A stretch of DNA of 64,000 nucleotides from JAYVJH01 sp043777595 (GTDB taxonomy: Bacteria; Bacteroidota; Bacteroidia; Cytophagales; Spirosomataceae). The position numbers were made by a program, and so were the translations under genes. Every line of letters starts with the position of its first letter. Positions within the stretch are counted from its first letter, which is position 1. The stretch is taken from the NCBI GenBank assembly GCA_043777595.1, contig JAYWHT010000015.1:1-64000 (forward strand), written 5' to 3'. Shown here piece after piece: positions 8,469 through 16,674 of this stretch. The notes below the pieces were generated by a model. That model did not search any database, was not told the origin of the DNA, and was given only the letters and a program-made list of their open reading frames with translations.

Positions 8469-9559
8469 AAAAAATACTAAATATTGTGGGCGCACGGCCC
8501 AATTTTATGAAGGTAGCACCGCTACACCGTGCCTTTGGTCAATGCGCCAACATCAACTCAAAAATCGTTCATACAGGCCAGCACTACGATGCCAAGATGT
8601 CGGACGTATTTTTTAACCAATTAGAACTTCCAAAGCCAGACTATTTTTTGGGAATTGGTGGTGGCTCACACGCCCAGCAAACGGCCAAAATCATGATTGA
8701 GTTTGAGAAAGTAGCCGAAGCCGAGCAGCCAGACTTGGTGCTGGTTGTGGGTGACGTAACGAGTACCATTGCCTGTGCGTTGGTAGCCAGTAAGCTACAC
8801 ATACCCATTGCACACGTTGAGGCAGGCTTGCGTAGCGGCGACAGAAAAATGCCCGAAGAGATAAACCGAATACTGACCGATAGTATCTCTGACTTGCTTT
8901 TTGTAACCGAACAAGCGGGTATTGATAATCTCAAACGAGAGGGTGTGCCTGGCGAAAAAGTATTTATGGTCGGCAACTGTATGATAGACTCACTGGTGCA
9001 TTATAGAGCTAAAGCCCAAAAGATGGACGTATTGAGCCAGTATAATTATCAAAAAAACGACTATGTGCTGATGACCATGCACCGCCCCGCCAATGTGGAC
9101 ACGCCCGAGGGCTTGGCCAGTATTTTACAGATAATTGCCGATACTACTCGCCACCGAAAAGTACTGTTTCCAATTCACCCACGGACACGGAGTAACATCG
9201 AAAAGTTTGGGTTACAGTCCAAATTAGAATCCATTTCGGGGCTTACACTTACTGAGCCACAGGGTTATTTAGAGTTTTTGAACTTGATGGAAAACGCCGC
9301 ATTGATAGTTACCGATTCTGGTGGAATCCAAGAAGAAACAACTTATTTGCAAGTACCATGTTTGACGTTTAGAGATAGCACCGAAAGGCCATCAACCGTC
9401 GAAATCGGCACAAATCAGTTATTGGCCGATCTCAATCCCGTTACCGTTTACTCAAAAGTTGAAGAAATATTGAGTGGAAAGTCCAAAAAAGGGGCTATTC
9501 CACCACTTTGGGACGGCCACGCCGCCGAGCGTATTGCAGTTATTTTAGAAAAATTGTAG
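8465..9559 (+). CDS. wecB: Non-hydrolysing UDP-N-acetylglucosamine 2-epimerase
   Basis: 364 residues, standard length for the cytosolic enzyme that interconverts UDP-GlcNAc and UDP-ManNAc, feeding surface polysaccharide synthesis. Motifs run in order: IVGARPNFMKVAPL (8-20), VVGDVTSTIACAL, HVEAGLRSGDRKMPEE, MTMHRPANVD, IHPRTR and DSGGIQEETTYL near the UDP site. The start overlaps the hicA stop by ATGA, so translation may be coupled to the toxin-antitoxin unit, an odd arrangement for a housekeeping sugar enzyme. Flippase and methyltransferase genes about 1.6 kb downstream fit a loose surface-glycan neighbourhood. Confidence 0.95.
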   Translation: MKKILNIVGARPNFMKVAPLHRAFGQCANINSKIVHTGQHYDAKMSDVFFNQLELPKPDYFLGIGGGSHAQQTAKIMIEFEKVAEAEQPDLVLVVGDVTSTIACALVASKLHIPIAHVEAGLRSGDRKMPEEINRILTDSISDLLFVTEQAGIDNLKREGVPGEKVFMVGNCMIDSLVHYRAKAQKMDVLSQYNYQKNDYVLMTMHRPANVDTPEGLASILQIIADTTRHRKVLFPIHPRTRSNIEKFGLQSKLESISGLTLTEPQGYLEFLNLMENAALIVTDSGGIQEETTYLQVPCLTFRDSTERPSTVEIGTNQLLADLNPVTVYSKVEEILSGKSKKGAIPPLWDGHAAERIAVILEKL

Positions 9560-9590
9560 TTTTGAGTCGTTATCCCAAATCATTGACATT

Positions 9591-10571
9591 ATGCAAGCAC
9601 TGTACATAAATCCATTCACCGATTTTGGGTTCAAAAGATTATTTGGAGAAAATGCGAGTAAACCTATGCTCATTGATTTTTTGAATAGTATTTTGCCCGA
9701 AAATAGCCCCATAGTTTCTTTATCATACAGAGATAAAGAGCGTTTGGGTAGAACCAAAGACGATAGAACGGCGATATATGATATTTACTGCGAAAATGAA
9801 AAAGGAGAGAAGTTTATTATAGAGCTACAAAAAGCAGAGCAACAATATTTCAAAGACCGAACTATCTATTACTCTACTTTCCCAATTCAAGACCAGGCCA
9901 TAAGAGGGCCATGGAATTATAAATTGAAAGCCGTTTATTGCATTGGTATTTTGGATTTTGAATTTAACGACTATCACAACGACCCATCAAAAGGCGAGGT
10001 TATTCATACGGTACAACTCAAAGACCAGCACAACCGTCCTTTTTATGACAAGTTGAAATATGTATACGTAGAGATGCCAAATTTCAATAAAAAGGAGACA
10101 GAACTGGTAACTCGTTTGGACAAATGGCTGTATTTTATAAAAAACTTGGAAGATTTTGAGAAAATCCCAAATGTATTTAAAGATGATATTTTTATTCAAG
10201 CATTTGAAAAAGCAGAAATATCAAAATACAACAGACAGGAACTATACAGCTATGAAAAAAGTCTAAAGATTTTTAGGGACAATTTAGCCACATTTGATTT
10301 TGCCAAAAACACGGCTTATAGCGAAGGTCGAGCGGAGGGTATAGCCCAAGGAAAAGCTGAAGGAAAAGCTGAGGGAAAAGCCGAAGGAAAAGCTGAGGGA
10401 AAAGCTGAAGGAAAAGCTGAAGGAAAAGCCGAAGGAAAAGTTGAAGGAAAAGCCGAAGGAAAAGCCGAAGGAAAAGCCGAGATAGTTTTAAGTGCAAAAA
10501 AAATGGGCTTGTCAATAGATGCTATTTCACAACTGACGGGATTGCCCAAAGAGGATATTGAAAAAATGTAA
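9591..10571 (+). CDS. Rpn/PD-(D/E)XK-family nuclease with GKAE repeat tail
   Basis: 326 residues of the Rpn (recombination-promoting nuclease, 'PD-(D/E)XK nuclease family transposase') type. The N-terminus NPFTDFGFKRLFGE and the core D64-IYCENEKGEKFIIEL-Q80 supply the D...ExQ active site, followed by DRTIYYSTFPIQDQ. After residue 250 come eleven GKAE units (one is GKVE) forming a charged alpha-helical spacer, then a short helix LTGLPKEDIEKM as in many family members. These proteins are DNA endonucleases linked to recA-independent recombination and in some cases phage defence. No terminal inverted repeats or target duplications were seen, so this is not an active insertion sequence by itself. 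Confidence 0.85.
   Translation: MQALYINPFTDFGFKRLFGENASKPMLIDFLNSILPENSPIVSLSYRDKERLGRTKDDRTAIYDIYCENEKGEKFIIELQKAEQQYFKDRTIYYSTFPIQDQAIRGPWNYKLKAVYCIGILDFEFNDYHNDPSKGEVIHTVQLKDQHNRPFYDKLKYVYVEMPNFNKKETELVTRLDKWLYFIKNLEDFEKIPNVFKDDIFIQAFEKAEISKYNRQELYSYEKSLKIFRDNLATFDFAKNTAYSEGRAEGIAQGKAEGKAEGKAEGKAEGKAEGKAEGKAEGKVEGKAEGKAEGKAEIVLSAKKMGLSIDAISQLTGLPKEDIEKM
10350..10481 (+). repeat. 12-bp tandem repeat, 11 units, inside the Rpn gene
   Basis: Eleven copies of GGAAAAGC[T/C]GA[A/G] encode (GKAE)n. One unit has GTT for GCT/GCC (GKVE). Because the unit is a multiple of three, slippage would lengthen or shorten the helix without breaking the frame. Synonymous differences between units indicate the array is not brand new. 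Confidence 0.95.
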
Positions 10572-10591
10572 CTCACTCAAAACTCAATTTT

Positions 10592-11113
10592 ATGAAAACC
10601 ATCAAAATATTTGCCTTTTGTTTATCGCTTTCGTCGTTTGGCTTTGGCCAAGTCGCATACGAGCTCGAAGAAGGTCGCCCCGCCGAAATAAACGGTATTG
10701 AATACGGATTTGAAATTAGAAACGAACGTAAAAAAGATGTAAAAGACGAAACCTACAACCGCTTTGAGGTAACGGTTTATGTAACCAACAAAAGCGGCTG
10801 TACCAAACTGATGTTTCCTCGACAAACTGTTTTTGGAACGGAATACCAAGAACTTTTGGCTGACTTTGATTGTGTCAATGCCACAGGCAAACGACTAACT
10901 TCTAAACGAGGGTCGGTCAAGGCCCGTGAATTTAGTGCGCCATATACCACCACTGTCAAAGGTACAGACGGCAAAGACATCACAAATACGGTATCGGTAA
11001 GGGTAGGTAATATGCTCAAAAACGGCGACACAATGACCGACAACTTTATAGTGATAGTGCCAGACGGCGAACGCCCCAAAATGAAAGCCCGGGTACGAGA
11101 GCTGATGGATTGA
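10592..11113 (+). CDS. Secreted hypothetical protein
   Basis: 173 residues with a signal peptide at about 1-19 (MKTIKIFAFCLSLSSFGFG). The rest looks like a single beta-rich domain: EVTVYVTNKSGCTKLMFPRQ, a pair of Cys residues, and a C-terminal IVIVPDGERPKMKARVRELM. I do not recognise the family. It lies 20 bases after the nuclease gene and 28 bases before the flippase gene on the same strand, so it may be co-transcribed with either. Likely periplasmic or surface-exposed. Confidence 0.6.
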   Translation: MKTIKIFAFCLSLSSFGFGQVAYELEEGRPAEINGIEYGFEIRNERKKDVKDETYNRFEVTVYVTNKSGCTKLMFPRQTVFGTEYQELLADFDCVNATGKRLTSKRGSVKAREFSAPYTTTVKGTDGKDITNTVSVRVGNMLKNGDTMTDNFIVIVPDGERPKMKARVRELMD

Positions 11114-11141
11114 AAAATGGCATAAAACCACAGAATAATAA

Positions 11142-12644
11142 ATGGGAATCGTAATTAGGCAGAGCCTCAAAAGTAGTGCAGTGGCCTACATTGGCGTGGG
11201 GCTGGGTGTTATCAATCAGTTGTTTATTTCGACCAAGTTTCTAAGTCCTGAACAAATTGGACTTTCACGGATATTGCTCGAAAACAGTATTATGTTTGCC
11301 GCCTTTGCCCATATTGGTACGCCCTTTATTGCCGACAAGTTTTTTAGTAGATTCAGAGACGACGACCGCTATCACCATGGTTTTATGGTTTGGCTGCTGG
11401 CTATGCCGCTCGTTGGTTGTACGTTGGCGGGTGGCTTGTATTTTGTATTTGAAAGCCAAATCATCAACTATTTTGCCGAACGCTCGCCACTATTGGTTCA
11501 CTATCATATTTTGGTTGTACCCATCACTATTTTTTGGGTCTATGTCATTGTTCTCGAAGCCTACTCTCGCAACAACAATCGGGTTGTTGTGCCTACTTTT
11601 GTGCGTGAAGTCTATGCCCGAATTGTGATGATGATTCTCACCCTTTTATTTGGCTTTGGCTGGTTTAGCTTCGACTGGTTTGTCTATTTGTCGGTGGCTA
11701 TGTATGGTAGTTGTGCCGTTGTATTATTGTTTTATATCAAACATTTAGGTAAATTTTATTGGTCGTTCGAGTTTTTTAGTACACTAACGCCTCGGTTATT
11801 CAAAGAAATGATGGGCTACGGCCTTACTATTTTTTTGGGGGGTGCTGGTGCAAGTGTGTTGCTACTCATAGACCGCACGATGCTGGCAGGGCAAGCGAGT
11901 TTGAGTGCGGCAGGTATTTTTATTATTGCTACTTACATTGCCACAACTATCGAAATTCCCCGAAAATCACTCACCCAAATCACTATTCCGTTTCTGACGG
12001 CAGCCATCAAAGACAACGATTGGGCCAAAGTGCAAGCCATTCACCAAAAAACAGCCCTACATCAACTCTTGGCTGGCGGCTTGGTTTTTTTATTGATTTG
12101 GGTCAATATCAATGGTATTTTTGCGCTCTTGCCCAAAGGCGACATTTATAATCAGGGTAAAACCGTTGTATTATTGCTTTCGTTGGCCAAACTCTTTGAC
12201 ATGGCTGCTGGCATGAGTTCTGAGATTATTATGTATTCTCGTTTTTTTAGATATACCACTTTTTTTGTGTTGGGCATGGCCGCACTCTGCATTGCTGCCA
12301 ACCGTTTCTTGATTCCGATTTATCAAATCAATGGGGCAGCTTTTGCTACGGCGGCCACAACATTGGTATATAGCCTGACTCGTATGGGATTTGTCTGGCA
12401 TAAATTTGGCCTAATACCCTATACTACCAAAGCCGTACAAGTATTAGCTATTTTTGTATTGGTGTTTTTGACTGTAAACTGGCTTCCTGTTTTTGATGGC
12501 TCGGTCTGGCCTGTGTTGTTTTCTATTAGCTACAAATCTCTGATTATTATTGTTTTGTGCTGTATTTTTATCTTAAAACTAAATATTTCGGAGGAGGTAA
12601 ATGGGCTTTGGAAAACTGCTATTGATAGATATTTAGAAAAATAA
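11142..12644 (+). CDS. Polysaccharide flippase-like (MOP superfamily) membrane protein
   Basis: 500 residues with about 12-14 hydrophobic helices spread over the whole length. The N-terminus VIRQSLKSSAVAYIGVGLG is typical of Wzx/RfbX-like oligosaccharide translocases, which flip lipid-linked glycans across the inner membrane. A central GYGLTIFLGGAGASVLLLIDR segment matches the start of the second half of such proteins. The gene is followed after 17 bases by a methyltransferase gene, suggesting a two-gene surface-glycan operon. The substrate is unknown. Confidence 0.8.
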   Translation: MGIVIRQSLKSSAVAYIGVGLGVINQLFISTKFLSPEQIGLSRILLENSIMFAAFAHIGTPFIADKFFSRFRDDDRYHHGFMVWLLAMPLVGCTLAGGLYFVFESQIINYFAERSPLLVHYHILVVPITIFWVYVIVLEAYSRNNNRVVVPTFVREVYARIVMMILTLLFGFGWFSFDWFVYLSVAMYGSCAVVLLFYIKHLGKFYWSFEFFSTLTPRLFKEMMGYGLTIFLGGAGASVLLLIDRTMLAGQASLSAAGIFIIATYIATTIEIPRKSLTQITIPFLTAAIKDNDWAKVQAIHQKTALHQLLAGGLVFLLIWVNINGIFALLPKGDIYNQGKTVVLLLSLAKLFDMAAGMSSEIIMYSRFFRYTTFFVLGMAALCIAANRFLIPIYQINGAAFATAATTLVYSLTRMGFVWHKFGLIPYTTKAVQVLAIFVLVFLTVNWLPVFDGSVWPVLFSISYKSLIIIVLCCIFILKLNISEEVNGLWKTAIDRYLEK

Positions 12645-12661
12645 CCCACCAAATATAACCA

Positions 12662-13309
12662 ATGAAACCAATCAAAAATGCCATTCGCATAGTATTGAAC
12701 GCCGTTAGTCTGGGCGGTATAACTCAAATTTATGCCGAAAGCGCACTCACCGACTTGGGTTGGTTTCGCAGCTTCAAAACCAAACAGTCAGTCGATGCCG
12801 CCGGTCAGCCGCTGCCTTGGTGTACTTATCCATTTATTAGTTTTATAGAAAGCCGATTGACCAAAAGCATGAACGTTTTTGAGTACGGTAGCGGTAACTC
12901 TACACGTTGGTATGCGGCACGTGTGGGTAATATCAAGGCTGTAGAGCATGACAAATCTTGGTTTGAATTTGTCAAAAACCAGCTACCAGCCAATGCCTCG
13001 GTGGTTTATCAAGACGTACAAAATATCAAAAACTACACTGGCGAAGTGGCACAGGCTGGCCAAAAATACCATGTCGTGATTGTGGACGGACGGCAACGAG
13101 TGCGCTGTGTGGAGCAGGCTGTTCAGAATTTAACCCCAGACGGTGTCATTGTATTTGACAATCCAGAACGAGAAAACTACCAAACTGCTCACGATTTACT
13201 AAAAGAACGGGGTTTTCGTCGAATAGACTTTTGGGGATTTGCACCCGTAACGGCTCACCACAACTGTACGGCGGTTTTTTATAGAGATAATAATTGTTTG
13301 GGAATTTAG
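12662..13309 (+). CDS. SAM-dependent methyltransferase-like protein
   Basis: 215 residues with a Rossmann-type class I methyltransferase core: motif I FEYGSGNSTRWYA (73-85), an acidic residue in AVEHDKSW (93-100) for the ribose of SAM, IVDGRQR (140-146) and GVIVFDNPERENY. The N-terminal 60 residues carry a hydrophobic stretch and CTYPFISFIE. It resembles FkbM- or TylF-like enzymes near glycan clusters and may modify a glycan or lipid carrier. It is probably in an operon with the upstream flippase. The substrate is not deducible. Confidence 0.7.
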   Translation: MKPIKNAIRIVLNAVSLGGITQIYAESALTDLGWFRSFKTKQSVDAAGQPLPWCTYPFISFIESRLTKSMNVFEYGSGNSTRWYAARVGNIKAVEHDKSWFEFVKNQLPANASVVYQDVQNIKNYTGEVAQAGQKYHVVIVDGRQRVRCVEQAVQNLTPDGVIVFDNPERENYQTAHDLLKERGFRRIDFWGFAPVTAHHNCTAVFYRDNNCLGI

Positions 13310-13319
13310 AAACTGGGGT

Positions 13320-13342
13320 AGCCATCGCTCCAAGCGATGACT
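13320..13342 (-). repeat. Palindromic intergenic repeat, copy 1
   Basis: Reads agtcatcgcttgg... on the minus strand. It matches copy 2 at 59494-59516 at 21 of 23 positions (agtcatcgctt-NN-agcgatggct). The arms pair over about 10 bases with one G-T. It lies between the convergent methyltransferase and ispF genes, 4 bases from the ispF stop, where it may act as a bidirectional terminator. Confidence 0.7.
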
Positions 13343-13345
13343 TCG

Positions 13346-13834
13346 CTAAATAGCAGCTTTTTTGTAAATCAACGCCACACAATGTGCCGCAATGCCTTCT
13401 TGACGACCTACAAAACCAATGTGTTCGGAAGTAGTGGCTTTGATAGAAATATCGTTTTGGTCAATTTGCATGACAGTAGCCAGACAAATTTTCATGGCTG
13501 GAATATGGGGGTTGAGTTTAGGTTCTTGTAGTACGACAGTAACATCAACATTGCCAACTTCATAGCCCACCGCCCGTATCATTTCGAGTACTTTTGTCAG
13601 CAGTATTTTACTGTCCACGCCCTTATATTGTGGGTCTTTGTCTGAAAAATGAAAGCCGATATTTCGCATATTGGCTGCGCCCAGCAGCGCATCGCACAAC
13701 ACATGACAAACCACATCGGCATCAGAATGTCCCTTTGCACCGTGTGTATGCGGAATCTGTATGCCACCGAGCCAAAAATCTCGCCCAGCCTCTAACTGGT
13801 GTACGTCGTAGCCTAATCCTATTCTGATATTCAT
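13346..13834 (-). CDS. ispF: 2-C-methyl-D-erythritol 2,4-cyclodiphosphate synthase
   Basis: 162 residues, normal length. IspF forms the cyclic diphosphate in the MEP pathway of isoprenoid synthesis. The metal ligands D10 and H12 (GYDVHQL) and H44 (in ADVVCHVLCDALLGA) are present, as are GHSDAD (35-40), the KDPQYKG segment, VDVTVVLQEPKLNPHI and the C-terminal TTSEHIGFVGRQEGIAA. The gene is complete. Four direct 7-base repeats sit just upstream of its ATG, and a palindromic repeat just after its stop. Lon follows upstream on the same strand, 54 bases away. Confidence 0.97.
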   Translation of the reverse strand: MNIRIGLGYDVHQLEAGRDFWLGGIQIPHTHGAKGHSDADVVCHVLCDALLGAANMRNIGFHFSDKDPQYKGVDSKILLTKVLEMIRAVGYEVGNVDVTVVLQEPKLNPHIPAMKICLATVMQIDQNDISIKATTSEHIGFVGRQEGIAAHCVALIYKKAAI

Positions 13835-13840
13835 GGTTGT

Positions 13841-13868
13841 CGTGGGTCGTGGGTCGTGGGTCGTGGGT
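13841..13868 (+). repeat. Heptanucleotide array cgtgggt x4
   Basis: Four perfect copies of cgtgggt, beginning 7 bases upstream of the ispF start codon (ispF is on the minus strand) and 20 bases beyond the lon stop. It is the most uniform of the period-7 arrays in this window and is therefore probably the youngest. Confidence 0.9.
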
Positions 13869-13888
13869 CTATACTAACAACCCATGAC

Positions 13889-16387
13889 TTACAACTCGGG
13901 ACTTTTTTCTTTTTTCTCTTCTGGCAAAATAAACTTCATTTCTTTTTTTACTTTTTCGGGCAATAGTGCCACGGCCAATACCTCATCTACGTTTTCGACA
14001 TAATGAAAGGTCATGTCTTTGATGTAATTGGGGTTGATTTCTTCGATGTCTTTGCGATTTTTGACACACATAATAATCTCTTTGACACCAGCCCGGCCAG
14101 CGGCCAATATTTTTTCTTTGATACCCCCCACAGGCAATACCTTACCCCTGAGCGTAATTTCGCCCGTCATCGCTACATGCGACTTGACTCTGCGCTGGGT
14201 ATAAATCGACGCCATCGAAGTCAGCATCGTAATACCCGCCGAAGGGCCGTCTTTGGGTACTGCCCCTGCGGGTACGTGTACGTGGAGGTCGTAATGGCCA
14301 AAAATACGGTAGTCGATGTTGAGTGTGTCAGAGTTGGCTTTGAGGTACGACAATGCCGTAACTGCCGACTCTTTCATTACATCGCCAAGTTGCCCAGATA
14401 GTGTCAGACCACCTTTGCCACGGCTCAAACTCGACTCCACAAATAATATTTCGCCGCCTACGGATGTCCATGCCAAGCCTGTTACGATGCCCGCAATGTT
14501 GTTGTCTTGATATAAATCTCGGTCAAATATCTCGCTACCCAATAGTTTTTCGATGTGTTCGGGTTTGATGGCTTTGGGGTAGTCTTCTTCGAGAACAATA
14601 GATTTGGCTGTTTTTCTGACCAATGTACCCATTTTTTGTTCTAAATTTCTGACACCAGACTCACGGGTATAATGCTCGATTACTTTTTGAATGGCTTTGT
14701 CGTCGATACTAAACGTTTTGGCATCAAGGCCGTGGTCTTTGCGTTGTTTTGGTACGAGGTATTTTTTGGCAATCTGCAATTTTTCTTCTACTGTGTAGCC
14801 CGTTAGTTCAATAATCTCCATACGGTCTCTGAGTGCAGGGTGAATGCTATCGAGCGAGTTGGCGGTAGCTATAAACATAACTTTTGACAAGTCATATTCT
14901 ACCTCCAAATAGTTATCGGTAAACGTGCTATTTTGTTCAGGATCAAGTACTTCGAGTAGTGCCGATGCAGGGTCGCCTCTAAAATTAGAGCTAATCTTAT
15001 CTATTTCGTCCAACACAAAAACAGGATTGGAAGTACCTACTTTTTTAAGATTTTGGATAATCTTGCCAGGCATAGCCCCAATGTAAGTCTTGCGATGACC
15101 TCTGATTTCGGCTTCGTCGTGCAGGCCACCCAATGCCATTCTGACATACTTACGGCCTAATGCCTTAGCTACCGACTTACCCAACGATGTTTTGCCAACC
15201 CCAGGCGGGCCATACAAACACAATATTGGTGCTTTGAGATTGTTTCTGAGTTTGAGTACTGCGAGGTATTCGATGATACGTTCTTTGATTTTTTCGAGAC
15301 CAAAGTGGTCGGCATCAAACACTTTTTGCGCCCGTTTCAAATCAAAATTATCTTTTGAATATTCGCCCCAAGGCAAGTCTGTCATCAGTTCAAGATAGTT
15401 GAGCGTAACAGGATAGTCGGGCGACATGGGGTTGATGCGTTGTAGCTTTTGGGCTTCTTTTTCAAAATGTTTTTTGGCACTTTCCGACCATTTTTTCTTG
15501 GCTGCTTTTGCCCGAATATCCTCTAATTCTCGCTCTGGGGTTTCTACGCCCAGTTCGTCTTGGAGTACCTTGATTTGTTGGCGCAAAAAATAATCCCGTT
15601 GCTGCTGGTCAATATCCGAACTGGCCTTGGTCTGAATGTCCCGTTTGAGTTCGAGCATCTGAATCTCCCGCATCATGAGTTCGAGCAGTTTAGTAGCCTG
15701 AGTTGGAATGTCTGGGCTTTCGAGTAGTGCTTGTTTTTCGGCTACTTCGGCGTTGATATTCGACGACAGAAAGTGTGTTAAAAATATCGGACTTTCTATG
15801 TTGTCAATCGCTATGCGGGCTTCTTGGGGTATTTCGGGGTTGATTCTCAGTATTTTGTGAGCAGATTCTCTCAACGACTGCATCAAGGCTTTGGATTCTT
15901 TTTTGTTTTGATGCACAAACACATCGTCAATAGGCGTAATACGAGCCATCATGTAGGGGTCTTGGCGGGTGTATTCTTCTACCTTAAAACGCTGCCGTCC
16001 CTGAATGATTATTGTCGTGTTGCCGTCGGGCAGGGTAAACATTTTGATAATATAAGCCATTGTTCCGACCGAGTAGAGGTCATCGCTCGTAGGCTCGTCT
16101 TTGGTTTGGTTTTCTTGTGCCACAACGCCAATGAGGCGGTCGCCACGATAGGCTTTTTTGACGAGCTTGATAGATTTTTGTCGCCCAACAGTAACAGGAA
16201 TAACCATACCGGGAAACAAAACGGTGTTACGCATCGGTAAAATTGGCAGTTCGTTGGGCATCACAATCGGCTCGTCATCGCCGTCTAAGTCGCCAAATGG
16301 TAAAATTTCAATACTATCGTCTGCATCAGACATCATCAACTGAGAATATAAATTTTTGGAATCTATTGTCATATTTGGGGCTGCCAT
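13889..16387 (-). CDS. lon: ATP-dependent Lon protease
   Basis: 832 residues, complete LonA architecture. The LON substrate-binding domain runs from about 45 (LPILPMRNTVLFPGMVIPV) to 245, then a helical linker and an AAA+ module with Walker A GPPGVGKT near 393 and Walker B VFVLDEIDK. The C-terminal serine-lysine protease domain has the catalytic Ser in KDGPSAG near 716 and a Lys about 43 residues later in GGIKEKILAA. It degrades misfolded and regulatory proteins in the cytosol. A Glu/Lys-rich tail (ILPEEKKEKSPEL) is common in Bacteroidota. It starts divergently from the restriction-modification gene. Confidence 0.97.
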   Translation of the reverse strand: MAAPNMTIDSKNLYSQLMMSDADDSIEILPFGDLDGDDEPIVMPNELPILPMRNTVLFPGMVIPVTVGRQKSIKLVKKAYRGDRLIGVVAQENQTKDEPTSDDLYSVGTMAYIIKMFTLPDGNTTIIIQGRQRFKVEEYTRQDPYMMARITPIDDVFVHQNKKESKALMQSLRESAHKILRINPEIPQEARIAIDNIESPIFLTHFLSSNINAEVAEKQALLESPDIPTQATKLLELMMREIQMLELKRDIQTKASSDIDQQQRDYFLRQQIKVLQDELGVETPERELEDIRAKAAKKKWSESAKKHFEKEAQKLQRINPMSPDYPVTLNYLELMTDLPWGEYSKDNFDLKRAQKVFDADHFGLEKIKERIIEYLAVLKLRNNLKAPILCLYGPPGVGKTSLGKSVAKALGRKYVRMALGGLHDEAEIRGHRKTYIGAMPGKIIQNLKKVGTSNPVFVLDEIDKISSNFRGDPASALLEVLDPEQNSTFTDNYLEVEYDLSKVMFIATANSLDSIHPALRDRMEIIELTGYTVEEKLQIAKKYLVPKQRKDHGLDAKTFSIDDKAIQKVIEHYTRESGVRNLEQKMGTLVRKTAKSIVLEEDYPKAIKPEHIEKLLGSEIFDRDLYQDNNIAGIVTGLAWTSVGGEILFVESSLSRGKGGLTLSGQLGDVMKESAVTALSYLKANSDTLNIDYRIFGHYDLHVHVPAGAVPKDGPSAGITMLTSMASIYTQRRVKSHVAMTGEITLRGKVLPVGGIKEKILAAGRAGVKEIIMCVKNRKDIEEINPNYIKDMTFHYVENVDEVLAVALLPEKVKKEMKFILPEEKKEKSPEL

Positions 16388-16469
16388 ATCGACAGTGTGG
16401 TGTATTTGTTATCAACAATGATTTACCAAAATAGATTGTCTGAATGGTACTTATTTTGGTAAACGGGTA

Positions 16470-16477
16470 CAAATTTA
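16470..16477 (-). promoter_or_regulatory. Putative -7 element upstream of lon
   Basis: TAAATTTG on the minus strand fits the Bacteroidota -7 consensus TAnnTTTG and lies about 80 bases upstream of the lon start. No convincing -33 TTG at the expected spacing was seen, so this is tentative. Confidence 0.3.
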
Positions 16478-16638
16478 CGATTTTGTTGGTCATTATAACG
16501 AATAAACTACAAATATTGTGTGTATTGATTGACACTTTGGCTCAAAACTTAGCTAACGCATATTTATTTTTAGTAGCGCTCCCGACACTATGGAGAATTT
16601 TGAAACAACATAGATACTAACAAGCCATTTAAAAATTG

Positions 16639-16646
16639 TAAATTTG
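16639..16646 (+). promoter_or_regulatory. Putative -7 element upstream of the R-M-S gene
   Basis: TAAATTTG fits TAnnTTTG and ends 28 bases before the ATG at 16675, giving a short leader. The -33 element is not clear. Confidence 0.35.
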
Positions 16647-16674
16647 CACTCTACTTAAATCTTGCACCAATTAA

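Noticed and set aside
9591..10571. Intact insertion sequence around the Rpn nuclease
   Set aside because: The family is often labelled transposase, but no terminal inverted repeats or target duplication were seen at either end.
10316..10576. A Pro/Phe/Ser/Ala-rich protein on the minus strand
   Set aside because: It is the complement of the GKAE repeat; the plus-strand reading has the nuclease core and normal start.
13841..13868. CRISPR array
   Set aside because: Seven-base units without spacers, and no cas genes anywhere in the window.
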